DNA from: Massilia sp. Bi118
Lineage (GTDB): Bacteria > Pseudomonadota > Gammaproteobacteria > Burkholderiales > Burkholderiaceae_D
Length of the DNA: 64,000 nucleotides
Assembly: GCF_918697865.1 (NCBI RefSeq)
Contig: NZ_CAKKMV010000002.1
Location: forward strand, 248,001 to 312,000
Reading direction: 5' to 3'
Shown here: positions 8,696 to 18,924 of the stretch, piece after piece
Position numbering within the stretch: the stretch's first letter is position 1
How the letters are laid out: the number at the start of each line of letters is the position of its first letter
Made by a program: the position numbers and the translations under genes
The notes under the pieces: generated by a model
Told to the model about the DNA's origin: nothing
What the model saw: only the letters and a program-made list of their open reading frames with translations
Databases searched by the model: none

Positions 8696-10309
8696 TCAGG
8701 GAGCAGGATCGGGGTCGCGCGGGCGCTTGCTGCCGGCTTCGCGCACCAGGCTCCAGCGCATCTGCAATTCGATCGGCTTGCCGTCCTGCAGGGCAGGGAT
8801 GTAGCGGCACTGGCCGAGCGCCTCGAGCGCGGCCTGGTCCCAGTCCGGGTAGCCGCTGGCCTGCGCCACGCGTACCTCGTGCACCTTGCCTTCGGCGTCG
8901 ACGCGGTAGGCGAAGCTGGCGCGCAGCGGCTGGTCCTGGCGCACCACCTCCGCAGGGTAGTCGGGCAGGCGGCAGCTGTCCTCGATGCGTCGGGCCTGCA
9001 GCGCGCCCGGCGGCAGGTTCGAGCGCTGCACCACGGCCGGTGCCTGGCCGGTCGAGCTGCGGGCCGCCGGTGCGGTTTTCGGCAGGGCGATCTCCTTGCC
9101 GTTGGCAGTCAGCTTCCCGTTGCGGAATTCCAGGTTCGACACCAGCACGTCGTTTTCCAGCTTCGCGAAGCCGCCGCCAAGCAGTTTGCCGACCACGACA
9201 TCGGTGATGGTCTGCCCCGCGGCGGGCGGCTGCCCCTGGCGCACGGCGACGATGGCGCTGACGTCGCGCACGATCGCCACCGGCACGCGGATCTCGAAGC
9301 GGGCCACGATCTTCCTGATCAGCGCCGGCAGGTCCCGCAGGTCGGCCTCGACGGCGCCGGCCAGGCCGATGCGGCCCCGGATGCTGGCCTTGTTGCCGTG
9401 GAAGCGGGCGCTGATCTCGTCGATCTCGATGCTTGAACCGCGCAGGATGGCGGCCTTGCCGAAGGTCTGCAGCAGCGGCTTCATGGCGGCCAGCCGCTGC
9501 TCGGGCGTCATCGTCTTCAGCTGCGCGCGCTGGCGCTCGCCGGCGGCCTGCATTGCCACCATCGAAGCGCGGTCGATGTTCACGATGCGCATGTCGAAGC
9601 GGACGTCCTCGACCTTCTCGCCGGCGGCGGCGATGCTGCCGATGCGCTGCTGGAACTGCATGTCGACGGTCTTCGGGCGCTCCACCGTGCGCCAGTCCAT
9701 GCGCAGGTCGTCCATCGTGAAGTCTTTGCCGGCATTCGGCGTGGCCGGGGTTTCGCCGTGCACGCGGGCGATGCGCAGCTGGCCGTTGCCGAACCAGAGC
9801 TTGTCCGCGGCTTGCCGCTGGCGCCCGCTCAAGGTCATGCCCTCTGCGCTCAGGCGCATGGCCGGGTCTTCGGCCGCCAGCGTGTTCCAGTGACCCTTGA
9901 AATCGACCGCCTTGCCGGCCTTGTCCATGTCGAATTCGACCAGCGCTTCGTCCCAGTCCACGCGCGATTTGTCCGGGCCTTCGTAGTGCAGCGGCTGCAG
10001 GCGCATGCGCCAGGCCAGGCGGCCCGGTCTGGGCTGCTGCCTTTCGAAGCTCAGCGGCCGGTCGTTGCCGAAGATGGCGCTCAGCTTGGCGGCGGTCTCC
10101 GGGCTGTAGCGCAGCGCCGCCAGATTATCCAGCTGGACGGGCAGGGGCAGGCGCGGGTCCTGGGCCAGCTGCAGTTCACGCGCAGCGGACTGCATGGCGT
10201 CCATGACCGGGCCGGGGGCTGGCCGGGTGGCGGGTTTGACCTCGTCCGCAGCAGCGGGAAGCACTAGCAGCGAAGCCGCCAGCAGCGAAGTGGTAAGCGC
10301 AGTTTTCAC
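8696..10309 (-). CDS. DUF945-like periplasmic protein with C-terminal TonB domain
   Basis: A 537-residue exported protein. Residues 1-21 form a signal peptide (TSLLAASLLVLPAAADE). The middle, about 30-400, resembles DUF945/YdgA proteins, with long amphipathic strands and the segment SAEGMTLSG. The last 90 residues (CRLPDYPAEV... ASFAYRVDAEGKVHEVRVAQASGYPDWDQAALEAL... W) are a TonB C-terminal domain, usually the part that contacts outer-membrane receptors. There is no N-terminal TonB transmembrane anchor apart from the signal peptide. The start is a GTG with no strong ribosome site. The combination is unusual and its role is unknown. Confidence 0.7.
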   Translation of the reverse strand: MKTALTTSLLAASLLVLPAAADEVKPATRPAPGPVMDAMQSAARELQLAQDPRLPLPVQLDNLAALRYSPETAAKLSAIFGNDRPLSFERQQPRPGRLAWRMRLQPLHYEGPDKSRVDWDEALVEFDMDKAGKAVDFKGHWNTLAAEDPAMRLSAEGMTLSGRQRQAADKLWFGNGQLRIARVHGETPATPNAGKDFTMDDLRMDWRTVERPKTVDMQFQQRIGSIAAAGEKVEDVRFDMRIVNIDRASMVAMQAAGERQRAQLKTMTPEQRLAAMKPLLQTFGKAAILRGSSIEIDEISARFHGNKASIRGRIGLAGAVEADLRDLPALIRKIVARFEIRVPVAIVRDVSAIVAVRQGQPPAAGQTITDVVVGKLLGGGFAKLENDVLVSNLEFRNGKLTANGKEIALPKTAPAARSSTGQAPAVVQRSNLPPGALQARRIEDSCRLPDYPAEVVRQDQPLRASFAYRVDAEGKVHEVRVAQASGYPDWDQAALEALGQCRYIPALQDGKPIELQMRWSLVREAGSKRPRDPDPAP

Positions 10310-10464
10310 GGGGACGGGTCCGCTTGTTGTAATGTTTCTAATTATTAACGAGCCGGCTTAAAAAGTCATTAACGGCCGGGGTGGCGCGCCCTGCATGCCG
10401 CTGGCGGTACAATAACGGATTCGTTGATTTTCCCTCTAGATTTCCTTTTAGCGAAGAGAACACC

Positions 10465-11703
10465 ATGGCCGTCAATTCCCCCCTGCCCGTCGCCAGTGAG
10501 CTGAAGCCCGTGAACGGCATCGACATCGGCTTTGCCGAAGCCGGCATCAAGAAGCCGAACCGCAAGGACGTCCTGCTGATGACACTCGCCGAGGGCGCCA
10601 CCGTCGCTGGCGTGTTCACCAAGAACCGCTTCTGCGCCGCGCCGGTCCAGGTGAGCAAGGCCAACCTGGCGGCCGTCTCGAATGGCGGCAAGCCGATCCG
10701 CGCGCTGGTGGTCAACACCGGCAACGCCAATGCCGCCACCGGCGAGCAGGGCTTGCAAAGCGCGCGCACCACCTGCGAGGAAGTCGCGCGCCTGCTCGGC
10801 ATCGACGCCCAGCAGGTGCTGCCGTTCTCCACCGGCGTGATCCTGGAACAGCTGCCGGTACAGAAGATCGTCGCCGCGCTGCCGGCCGCCGTCTCGAACC
10901 TGAAGCAGGACAACTGGTTCAATGCGGCGGAAGCCGTCATGACCACCGACACCCAGCCGAAAGCGGCCTCGCTGACCGCCACCATCGGCAGCCACACGGT
11001 CACGATGACCGGCATCAGCAAGGGCGCCGGCATGATCAAGCCGAACATGGCGACCATGCTGGGCTACCTGGCCTTCGACGCCAAGGTCGCGCAGCCGGTG
11101 ATGGACGAACTGGTGCGCTACGCCGCCGACCGCTCCTTCAACTGCATCACCATCGACGGCGACACCTCGACCAACGATTCCTTCATCCTGGTGGCGACGG
11201 GCGCCGGTTCGCTGGTCATCGATTCGGTCGACAGCCCGGACTACATCGCCCTGCGCGACGCCGTTACCGGCATCTCGACCCACCTGGCCCAGCAGATCAT
11301 CCGCGACGGCGAAGGCGCCACCAAGTTCATCACCATCTCGGTGGAGCAGGGCCGCGACATGGAAGAGTGCCGCAAGATCGCGTATTCCATCGCCCACTCG
11401 CCGCTGGTGAAGACCGCCTTCTTCGCATCGGACCCGAACCTGGGCCGCATCCTGGCAGCGATCGGCTATGCCGGCGTCGACGACCTCGATACCTCCAAGC
11501 TCGACCTCTACCTGGACGACGTGCTGGTGGCGAAGGCCGGCGGCCGCAATCCGGACTACAAGGAAGAAGACGGCCAGCGCGTGATGAAGAAGGCCGAGAT
11601 CCTGGTGCGCGTCGAACTGGGACGCGGCGATGCGAACAGCACCGTCTGGACCTGCGACCTGTCGCACGACTACGTCTCGATCAACGCCGACTATCGTTCG
11701 TAA
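10465..11703 (+). CDS. argJ: Bifunctional ornithine acetyltransferase / N-acetylglutamate synthase
   Basis: ArgJ moves the acetyl group from N-acetylornithine to glutamate, recycling acetyl groups in arginine synthesis. The 412 residues match the family. The self-cleavage site is visible as [15 protein letters not shown]; the Thr of ATML becomes the N-terminal nucleophile of the beta chain. The oxyanion-type motif NTGNANAATG and the segment [13 protein letters not shown] are also present. The chosen ATG follows a purine-rich GCGAAGAG. The gene order after secA, with a DUF815 ATPase and a mutT gene downstream, is the one usual in Oxalobacteraceae. Confidence 0.97.
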   Translation: MAVNSPLPVASELKPVNGIDIGFAEAGIKKPNRKDVLLMTLAEGATVAGVFTKNRFCAAPVQVSKANLAAVSNGGKPIRALVVNTGNANAATGEQGLQSARTTCEEVARLLGIDAQQVLPFSTGVILEQLPVQKIVAALPAAVSNLKQDNWFNAAEAVMTTDTQPKAASLTATIGSHTVTMTGISKGAGMIKPNMATMLGYLAFDAKVAQPVMDELVRYAADRSFNCITIDGDTSTNDSFILVATGAGSLVIDSVDSPDYIALRDAVTGISTHLAQQIIRDGEGATKFITISVEQGRDMEECRKIAYSIAHSPLVKTAFFASDPNLGRILAAIGYAGVDDLDTSKLDLYLDDVLVAKAGGRNPDYKEEDGQRVMKKAEILVRVELGRGDANSTVWTCDLSHDYVSINADYRS

Positions 11704-11712
11704 TTCGTCCGT

Positions 11713-12624
11713 ATGAATCAGCTGGAGCAATTCCTGCATCGCGCCGAAAGCCTGCTGGCCAGGGTCGAAGCGATGCTGCCGCCCGCCGTGCCGCGCGAGA
11801 CCGAATGGGGGCGCAGCTTCGCCTTCCGCTGGCGTAAACGTCCGGGCGGCGGCGCCAACGCCGGCAAGTACCTGCAGCCGGTGCTGCACGCATCGGACAT
11901 CAGGCTCGACGACCTGCAGCACGTCGGCCGCCAGAAGGACGAGATCGAGCAGAACACCCGCCAGTTCGTGCAGCGCCGTCCGGCCAATAACGTGCTGCTG
12001 ACGGGCGCGCGCGGCACCGGCAAATCCTCGCTCATCAAAGCCTGCCTGAACGGCTTTGCCAGCCAGGGCCTGCGCCTGATCGAAGTCGACAAGGCCGATC
12101 TGGCCGACCTGCCGGACATCGTCGACCTGGTGGCGGGGCGCCCGGAGCGCTTCGTGATCTTCTGCGACGACCTCAGTTTCGAAGAGGGCGAAGCCGGCTA
12201 CAAGGCGCTGAAGGTGGCGCTGGACGGCAGCGTGGCGGCGCAGTCGGACAATGTGCTGATCTACGCGACCTCGAACCGGCGTCACCTGATGCCGGAAAAG
12301 ATGTCGGATAATGCCGGCTACAGCCACGGCGACGACGGCGACCTGCATCCCGGCGAAACCGTCGAGGAAAAGATCTCGCTGTCCGAGCGCTTCGGACTGT
12401 GGCTGTCCTTTTATCCGTTCAAGCAGGACGACTACCTCGACATCGTCGCGCACTGGCTGCACAGCTTCGGCTGCTCGCCGGCGCAGATCGAGGCGGCGCG
12501 CGCGGACGCCCTGCGCTGGGCCTTGCAGCGCGGCTCGCGTTCGGGCCGCGTGGCCTGGCAGTTCGCCAAGGATTACGCGGGCAAGCTGCCGCCCGCACCG
12601 GTGCAGGAGCAAGTGGATGTCTGA
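11713..12624 (+). CDS. DUF815-family P-loop ATPase
   Basis: A 303-residue cytosolic AAA-like ATPase. Walker A is GARGTGKSS at about residue 97; FVIFCDDLSFEEGE is the Walker B region; YATSNRRHLMPE is a sensor-1-like segment; and FPFKQDDYLDIVAHW lies in the lid. These are the hallmarks of DUF815 proteins, which are widely conserved but poorly understood. The gene starts 9 bases after argJ and overlaps mutT by 8 bases, so the three are likely one operon. No partner substrate can be inferred. Confidence 0.88.
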   Translation: MNQLEQFLHRAESLLARVEAMLPPAVPRETEWGRSFAFRWRKRPGGGANAGKYLQPVLHASDIRLDDLQHVGRQKDEIEQNTRQFVQRRPANNVLLTGARGTGKSSLIKACLNGFASQGLRLIEVDKADLADLPDIVDLVAGRPERFVIFCDDLSFEEGEAGYKALKVALDGSVAAQSDNVLIYATSNRRHLMPEKMSDNAGYSHGDDGDLHPGETVEEKISLSERFGLWLSFYPFKQDDYLDIVAHWLHSFGCSPAQIEAARADALRWALQRGSRSGRVAWQFAKDYAGKLPPAPVQEQVDV

Positions 12625-13024
12625 AGTCAAAAAGCCGATCGACGTCGCGGTCGGCATCTTGATGCGCGAGAACGGCGACGTCCTGCTGGGCCAGCGCCCC
12701 GAAGGCAAGCCCTATGCCGGCTACTGGGAATTCCCGGGCGGGAAAGTGGAGCAGGGCGAGGACATCTTCCACGCCCTGCAGCGTGAATTCGTCGAGGAGC
12801 TGGGCGTGCAGGTGGTCAGCGCCGAACCTTGGTGCTGCGTCGAACACGTCTACGAGCACGCCCACGTGCGGCTCTATTTCTACATCAGCCGCGAGTGGAC
12901 GGGCGCGCCGCAAAGCCTGGAAGGCCAGGCGTTCGCGTGGCAGGGCGGGTATTCGGTGAGTCCGCTGCTGCCGGCGACGATTCCTTTACTGGAGTGGCTG
13001 GACCGGGTGCGCTATCCAGGCTGA
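12617..13024 (+). CDS. mutT: Nudix hydrolase, MutT-like (8-oxo-dGTP diphosphatase)
   Basis: A 135-residue Nudix enzyme, predicted to hydrolyse 8-oxo-dGTP and so prevent A:T to C:G transversions. The complete Nudix box is present: GGKVEQGEDIFHALQREFVEELG fits Gx5Ex7REUxEExGU. The ATG at 12617 is set by GGAG 7 bases upstream and overlaps the end of the ATPase gene. The size matches MutT (about 130 residues) without the ThiE-like extension seen in some relatives. Confidence 0.92.
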   Translation: MSEVKKPIDVAVGILMRENGDVLLGQRPEGKPYAGYWEFPGGKVEQGEDIFHALQREFVEELGVQVVSAEPWCCVEHVYEHAHVRLYFYISREWTGAPQSLEGQAFAWQGGYSVSPLLPATIPLLEWLDRVRYPG

Positions 13025-13034
13025 GCCTGGTGTC

Positions 13035-13676
13035 CTAGACCAGCGCACGATTCTGCGAAATCGACCGGTTGAACTCGAGCCAGCCACTACCAAGTTCGGT
13101 GACCTTGTACGCGTTATCGATACGCTGCAAAAACAGGTTCGATTCCAGCCAGAGCCGGATTTCGTCGCTCATCATGAGCGCATTCATACCGGATTGGATG
13201 CTGTTGAGCGCACGTACGCAGGCAAAATGCCTTAGCGCTTGCCGGCCTTTCAAAGTAATGACACGTTTGCCATCGTCATCCAGTTGAATCAGGGCGAACC
13301 GTTGCAATTCGACGGGGCACTCGGCAATCGTCATCCGGTGCATGCCGGTGTCCGCTTCGAAGCGGAGACGGTGCAGGATTGCCATCCCGGCCGCGTCGAG
13401 CGTGACAGGCCCGTCGTCGTCAGCCGATGATCGATGCTGGTCCACGAATGCAGAAGGCGCTTCATGGAGACGGCGTCGCTGGGCGCGGCGTTCTTCGGGA
13501 ATCGCCAGCACACGCTCGACCAAATCTTCCTCAAGCCCATTGCGCAAGAGGAGATTTTTCGCTGCGGCGTTGCCGAAACCGCGCCGCATGGCGAACATGG
13601 TGCGCAGAACTTTTGCGGTGACGCTATCGGTACGTCGGTCTCCCGAGCGTCGGTCGGTTTGCGTAACGAGTGCCAT
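13035..13676 (-). CDS. Hypothetical protein
   Basis: A 213-residue protein that I do not recognise. It is rich in Arg and Leu and has no signal peptide or membrane segment. The N-terminus is basic (TDRRSGDRRTDS), and the middle has LDAAGMAILHRLRFEADTGMHRM and VITLKGRQALRHFACVRALNS, which could fold as small helical or winged-helix units. The ATG at 13676 is used; a TTG three codons upstream is also possible and neither has a good ribosome site. It is convergent with mutT and stands alone. The 70 bases before its start are markedly AT-rich compared with the surroundings, a hint of foreign origin. Confidence 0.6.
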   Translation of the reverse strand: MALVTQTDRRSGDRRTDSVTAKVLRTMFAMRRGFGNAAAKNLLLRNGLEEDLVERVLAIPEERRAQRRRLHEAPSAFVDQHRSSADDDGPVTLDAAGMAILHRLRFEADTGMHRMTIAECPVELQRFALIQLDDDGKRVITLKGRQALRHFACVRALNSIQSGMNALMMSDEIRLWLESNLFLQRIDNAYKVTELGSGWLEFNRSISQNRALV

Positions 13677-13745
13677 GATCGCCAAAGGACATTTTGATAA
13701 TTAATAATAACAAGAAATTATCAAAATTACACTCGCGCTCTCGCA

Positions 13746-16088
13746 TCACTGTCCGGCCCCGTTCCACGACATCGACGGCGGCGCCTGCCGCGGATCCGCG
13801 CCCCATGTCTTGTTCGGTTCCGGCCCCATGGTGAAAACAAAGGTGCCGCCGTTCGCGATGTCGGCCTGGCTGAACCACGGTTTGGTCCAGGGCTTGCCGT
13901 TGAAGGTGGCCGACTGGATGTACATGTTGCGGGCCGAGTTGTTGCGCGCGACGATCTCGAACACCTTGCCATTGCCCAGGCGGAGGCGAACCTGGTCGAA
14001 GACCGGGCTGCCCAGGATGAAGTCGGAGGTCGAAGGATCGACCGGGTAGAAGCCCATCGCGCTCATAACATACCAGGACGAGGTCGAGCCCTGGTCGTCC
14101 ATGCCGGGATAGGCGTAGCCGCTGGCATCGCTGCCGTACAGGCGGTCGAGAATACGGCGCACCAGCGCCTGCGTTTTCCAGGGCTGGCCACTCCAGGCAT
14201 ACAGGTAGGGCGCCTGCTGGTCCGGCTGGTTGCCCTGCACGTATTGGCCGATCATGCCGGTGCAGTCGCGGCAGATGCCCTTGGGCTTGTAAGGCGTGGA
14301 GAAGAAGGCGTCGAGCTTGGCGTTGAAGGCGGCGGGTCCGCCGAGCAGGCCGATCAAACCGTGCACGTCCTGCGGCACCAGCCACAGCGTGGACCAGCCG
14401 GAGGCTTCCTTCATCATGAAGTTGTAATAGGGCTCGCCGGGGTCGAAGGGCGAAATCCACTTGCCGTCTTCGGTGCGGCCGCGCATGAAGCCCACCGACC
14501 CATCGAACACCTTGCGGTAGTTGGCGGCGCGGCGCAGGAACATCGCCGCATCGTCCAGCTTGCCGAGCCGGCGCGCCATATCGGACAGCGCGTAGTCATC
14601 CCAGGCGTATTCCAGGGTCTTGGCGACGCCCGCCTTGCCGCCGGCGTAGGGCGGGCTGGGATTACCCGGCGGGATGATGTCCGAGATCCAGCCGTTCTGC
14701 ATGTACTCGGCCAGGTAGCCGCGCGGCCCCTTGGGATCCATCGCGTTCTTGCGCAGGTAGTCGTACGCGGCGGCGTAGTCGAAGGAGATCCCGCGCCGCA
14801 TGGCGCCGTCGTAGAGGAGCACCGCGTGGTCGCCGTGGAAGGAGGTGTTCATGTAGCCGCGTTCGCGGGCCATGTCGAGTTCGGAATGCATGATGTCGCG
14901 CACGACCTCCGGCTCGAGCAGCATCAGCAGCGCGATCTGGTTGCGGCCGGTGTCCCAGAACGGCACCGGCCCGTAGTGGTCGTATTCGGCCGTGACGGTA
15001 TGGCCGTCGGCGCCGGTGAAGGGCTCGCCCTTGCGCGCCACCAACCATGGGCTGGCAAAGGAGTGGTACAGGGTCGAGTAAAACAGCATGCGCTGCTTGG
15101 GCGTGCCGCCGCGGACTTCGACGCGGTCGAACAGCTGCGACCAGGCGGCGCGCGCCTGCGCATGCATGCGCTCGAAATCCCAATCCGGCGACTCGGCGCG
15201 CAGGCGCTGCTCGGCTTCGGCGGCGCTGTAGCCGTGGGCGATCCGCATCAGCACCTGTTCGCCGGCTTTGGTGGCGAAGCTGGCATAGGCGCCGGCATTG
15301 CCGCCGGAGATCGTGCGGCGGCCGGCCTGGACGTCCTTGTCGCCGAGCGTGTTCCACTGGTTGTCGTGGACCGCGCGGAAGGTGCCGAAGCCCGTAAAGG
15401 GACGCGAGAACTCGGCGACGAACCAGGGACCGTCCGCGGCCGCGTCCTTGTCCTTTTTCGCCGACAAACCAACGATCTTGCGGTCGCCGACCACCTCGAT
15501 ATTGCCGCCGGCGCGCCGCAGGTCGATGATGACGTTGGCGCGCTGGGTGGCGGGAAAGGTGAAGCGCATCAGGCTGGTCGAGCGCGTTACCGTCAGTTCC
15601 ACCCTGGTGCGGAAGCTGGTCAGGTCGACCTTGTAATAACCGGGCGAGGCTTTTTCGCTCTTCTTGTCGTAGTAAGCCTCGGTATAGCTTGGCGGCACGG
15701 TCCAGTCGCCTACCACAGGCATGATGATGGGCGCGGCTTGCGCCCCATAGGCCGAGCCGCCGCCGGTAAAGCCGATCATGGTCGGGTTGGCATAGGCGTA
15801 GTTGGTGTCGACGCCCATCGGATAGCTGAGCTCGACGTTGAGGTTGACCGGCGCAGCCTCGGTCTTGCTTTGCGGGAGACGCGCGCCGGGCGAGGTGAGG
15901 CCCGAATACAGCAGCTCGCCGGCCGGCGGCGCGTTGCCGATCAGGACCGGCTGATCGAGGGGCGCGCTGCCGACCAGGGGATTGGCGAGATCGACGGCCT
16001 TTTGCGCATGGGCGGCGCCGGGGCCGGCGAATGCCGCGATGGCGGCCAGAATGACACGACAGCGAAGGTGTGCGAGAGTTGTGCTCAT
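13746..16088 (-). CDS. GH92 family alpha-mannosidase, secreted
   Basis: A 780-residue exported glycosidase. Residues 1-28 are a signal peptide ending AHA|Q. The N-terminal beta-sandwich (about 30-270) and the helical barrel follow the GH92 plan. The calcium-dependent catalytic region shows PGMDDQGSTSSWYVMSAMGFYPVDP, in which the paired Asp residues match the general-base pair of GH92. The usual SLWDT(F/Y)R motif appears as PFWDTGRNQ and the usual DCGQMSAW as DDQGSTSSW, so the active-site loops are divergent. GH92 enzymes release alpha-linked mannose from N-glycans or mannans. GGAAGAGG precedes the chosen ATG; another ATG lies four codons upstream. The gene appears to follow the HAF-repeat gene. 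Confidence 0.9.
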   Translation of the reverse strand: MSTTLAHLRCRVILAAIAAFAGPGAAHAQKAVDLANPLVGSAPLDQPVLIGNAPPAGELLYSGLTSPGARLPQSKTEAAPVNLNVELSYPMGVDTNYAYANPTMIGFTGGGSAYGAQAAPIIMPVVGDWTVPPSYTEAYYDKKSEKASPGYYKVDLTSFRTRVELTVTRSTSLMRFTFPATQRANVIIDLRRAGGNIEVVGDRKIVGLSAKKDKDAAADGPWFVAEFSRPFTGFGTFRAVHDNQWNTLGDKDVQAGRRTISGGNAGAYASFATKAGEQVLMRIAHGYSAAEAEQRLRAESPDWDFERMHAQARAAWSQLFDRVEVRGGTPKQRMLFYSTLYHSFASPWLVARKGEPFTGADGHTVTAEYDHYGPVPFWDTGRNQIALLMLLEPEVVRDIMHSELDMARERGYMNTSFHGDHAVLLYDGAMRRGISFDYAAAYDYLRKNAMDPKGPRGYLAEYMQNGWISDIIPPGNPSPPYAGGKAGVAKTLEYAWDDYALSDMARRLGKLDDAAMFLRRAANYRKVFDGSVGFMRGRTEDGKWISPFDPGEPYYNFMMKEASGWSTLWLVPQDVHGLIGLLGGPAAFNAKLDAFFSTPYKPKGICRDCTGMIGQYVQGNQPDQQAPYLYAWSGQPWKTQALVRRILDRLYGSDASGYAYPGMDDQGSTSSWYVMSAMGFYPVDPSTSDFILGSPVFDQVRLRLGNGKVFEIVARNNSARNMYIQSATFNGKPWTKPWFSQADIANGGTFVFTMGPEPNKTWGADPRQAPPSMSWNGAGQ

Positions 16089-16212
16089 GGCCTCTTCCAT
16101 TGCGGGTGGACTACAGGCAATCTATACAAAGGAAGGTATTGAGCTCAACGAAGTTTCACATTTTGGGGTCAGTTTATTTTTCGCTGACTAAACGGGCGCC
16201 GCTTCCTGGCCT

Positions 16213-17244
16213 TCAATGCCCGGTCGGGTTCATTAACACCGGCCCGCACAAATCCCCCTTGCAGCCAAAGCCCACGATCTGGCCGCGCTCGTTGATCGCC
16301 TGCGCATACACGATGTTCCAGCCCGTCGAGGTGTCGATCAGGTCGTTCAGGCTGCGCACGCCCTTGCCCGGCTCGTAGAAGAAGCCGCCGCTGCCGGTCA
16401 GCACGGCGCCCACCACCTGGCCGCGATTGTTGATGCCGCGCGCGTCGGACGGCTGCTCCACCAGCACCTTCAACTGGCCCTTGTCCCACAAGGCCGCGCG
16501 GTAATCGCCGCTGCCGTCGAGGCTTTCGATCCTGCCGGCGACCTGGCCTCGCTCGTTCAACCGGGCGGCAATGCTGCTGTAGCCGGGGCGCGTCGGCAGG
16601 GCCGTCATGGTGCCGTGCTGGTACAGGAAGGCACGCGTCTCGAAGCTGCCGTTCCCGGTCGGCGTGTCGATGAACGAGTTGCCGACGATCTGCCCGCGAT
16701 TGTTGATGTCGGCGGCGCCGCTGTTGCGGACCGTTTGTCCGAGCGTTCCCAGGTCGGACAGGGCGCCGTGGCGATACAGGAAGGCCATGCCCAGGCCATC
16801 GCGGCCGGTGTAGGTGCCGACGATGTCGCCGGCATTGTTGATGCCGGACGCGGTGGCGTTCGTCGCCTGCGGGATCGGCACTTCCCGGGCCACACCGCCG
16901 ACGAAGATCGCGGCGCGGCGCCGGAACGTCACCGTCGATTGCGACATGCCGACCGCCTGGCCGCGCTCGTTGATGCCTTCGACGAAGACATTGTCGTCGC
17001 CGGGCAGCGGCTGCAGCTCGGTCACCTGGCCGTCGCGCCAGCAGAAAGCGCCGGTGGCGCCGGTCCAGAAGCCGCAGATCACGCCCTGGTTGTTGATCGC
17101 CATCGCCACGCCGGCGCCTTGCCCCGCCGTGAAGGGAATCAGCGCGACTGGCTGGTAGGGCTTGTTCGGCCCCGCCTGGGCGAGCAGGGGCAGGCTGGCC
17201 AGGGCGGCCAGCAGGACGTGGGACAAGCGTGAGTGGGTTTGCAC
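16213..17244 (-). CDS. Secreted HAF-repeat protein
   Basis: A 343-residue protein with a signal peptide (HVLLAALASLPLLAQA|G) and at least seven repeats of about 45 residues, each with the pattern GINNxGxIVGxxxxxxxxxAFLYxxGxxxxL, the HAF repeat (named after its His-Ala-Phe motif). Such proteins are extracellular beta-rich proteins of unknown job. A GTG at 17244 is chosen because GGAG lies 8 bases upstream and it gives a clean signal peptide; the frame stays open 24 codons further. It is on the same strand as the GH92 gene with a 124-base gap, so the two may be co-expressed. Confidence 0.82.
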   Translation of the reverse strand: MQTHSRLSHVLLAALASLPLLAQAGPNKPYQPVALIPFTAGQGAGVAMAINNQGVICGFWTGATGAFCWRDGQVTELQPLPGDDNVFVEGINERGQAVGMSQSTVTFRRRAAIFVGGVAREVPIPQATNATASGINNAGDIVGTYTGRDGLGMAFLYRHGALSDLGTLGQTVRNSGAADINNRGQIVGNSFIDTPTGNGSFETRAFLYQHGTMTALPTRPGYSSIAARLNERGQVAGRIESLDGSGDYRAALWDKGQLKVLVEQPSDARGINNRGQVVGAVLTGSGGFFYEPGKGVRSLNDLIDTSTGWNIVYAQAINERGQIVGFGCKGDLCGPVLMNPTGH

Positions 17245-17328
17245 TGGTTTCTCCAATAGTTGCTGCGGGGAAACCAGAATAAAGGCAAGGGCTGACGCGG
17301 CCTTGATCTCACTCAAGCGCTAGTTTGT

Positions 17329-18360
<1,032 letters not shown>

Positions 18361-18924
18361 TCACGATGGCGGGCGTCTCCTTCGTTCCTCGATCCGGCGC
18401 GCCAGCGCATCGAGGTGGGCAGGGTCGCGATGCCGTGAACTGCCTGGACCGCACCTGTCCCGGCAGCGGCGCGAGCGGTCGCGGCTCGAACGGCCGCAAT
18501 CGGCGATGTCGCAGCCGCAGCTGGCCAGATCGAGCAGATCGCCGGCGCCGCCGCAGGCCCGGCCACCATGGCAATGGAGATCGGGCAGGTCGCAGCCGGG
18601 CGCATCGCAGGGCAGGTCGCAGACGCCCTGTTCCTTATGGCGCCAAGGATTGCGTACAGGAGACCGTGGATGCGGCCGGGACGGGGCCTGCGCGGCCACC
18701 GCAAGGCGTCGGTGCACATGCCCGCACAATTCGAAGCGCCGGTCCAGCAGGCCCAGTCCGCGCCGCAGCCCGAAGCGTTCGATGACGCGGAAGCCGTAGT
18801 TGGAGCAGCTTTCGCCGCCCGTCACGGCGCACAGGGCGCAACGATAGCCTTTGTACGGCGAGATCCAGCGCTGGTAGCCGCGGATTGCGGCCAGCGCCAG
18901 CCGTAACGCCGGCCCGTCCCTCAT
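18361..18924 (-). CDS. YidD-related protein with long cysteine-rich tail
   Basis: A 187-residue protein. The first 70 residues match YidD (membrane protein insertion efficiency factor): RGYQRWISPYKGYRC, then ESCSNYGFRVIERFG and GLGLLDRRFELC, corresponding to the YidD pattern YQxxISP, CSxYx, hG and RRxxxC. Normal YidD is about 70-90 residues and carries CRFxPTCS; here that segment is CALCAVTGGESCS. The extra ~110 residues hold most of the protein's 14 cysteines (for example CDLPCDAPGCDLPDLHC and CGCDIADC) and could bind metal. The ATG overlaps the stop of the tautomerase gene as ATGA, implying translational coupling. Confidence 0.7.
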   Translation of the reverse strand: MRDGPALRLALAAIRGYQRWISPYKGYRCALCAVTGGESCSNYGFRVIERFGLRRGLGLLDRRFELCGHVHRRLAVAAQAPSRPHPRSPVRNPWRHKEQGVCDLPCDAPGCDLPDLHCHGGRACGGAGDLLDLASCGCDIADCGRSSRDRSRRCRDRCGPGSSRHRDPAHLDALARRIEERRRRPPS

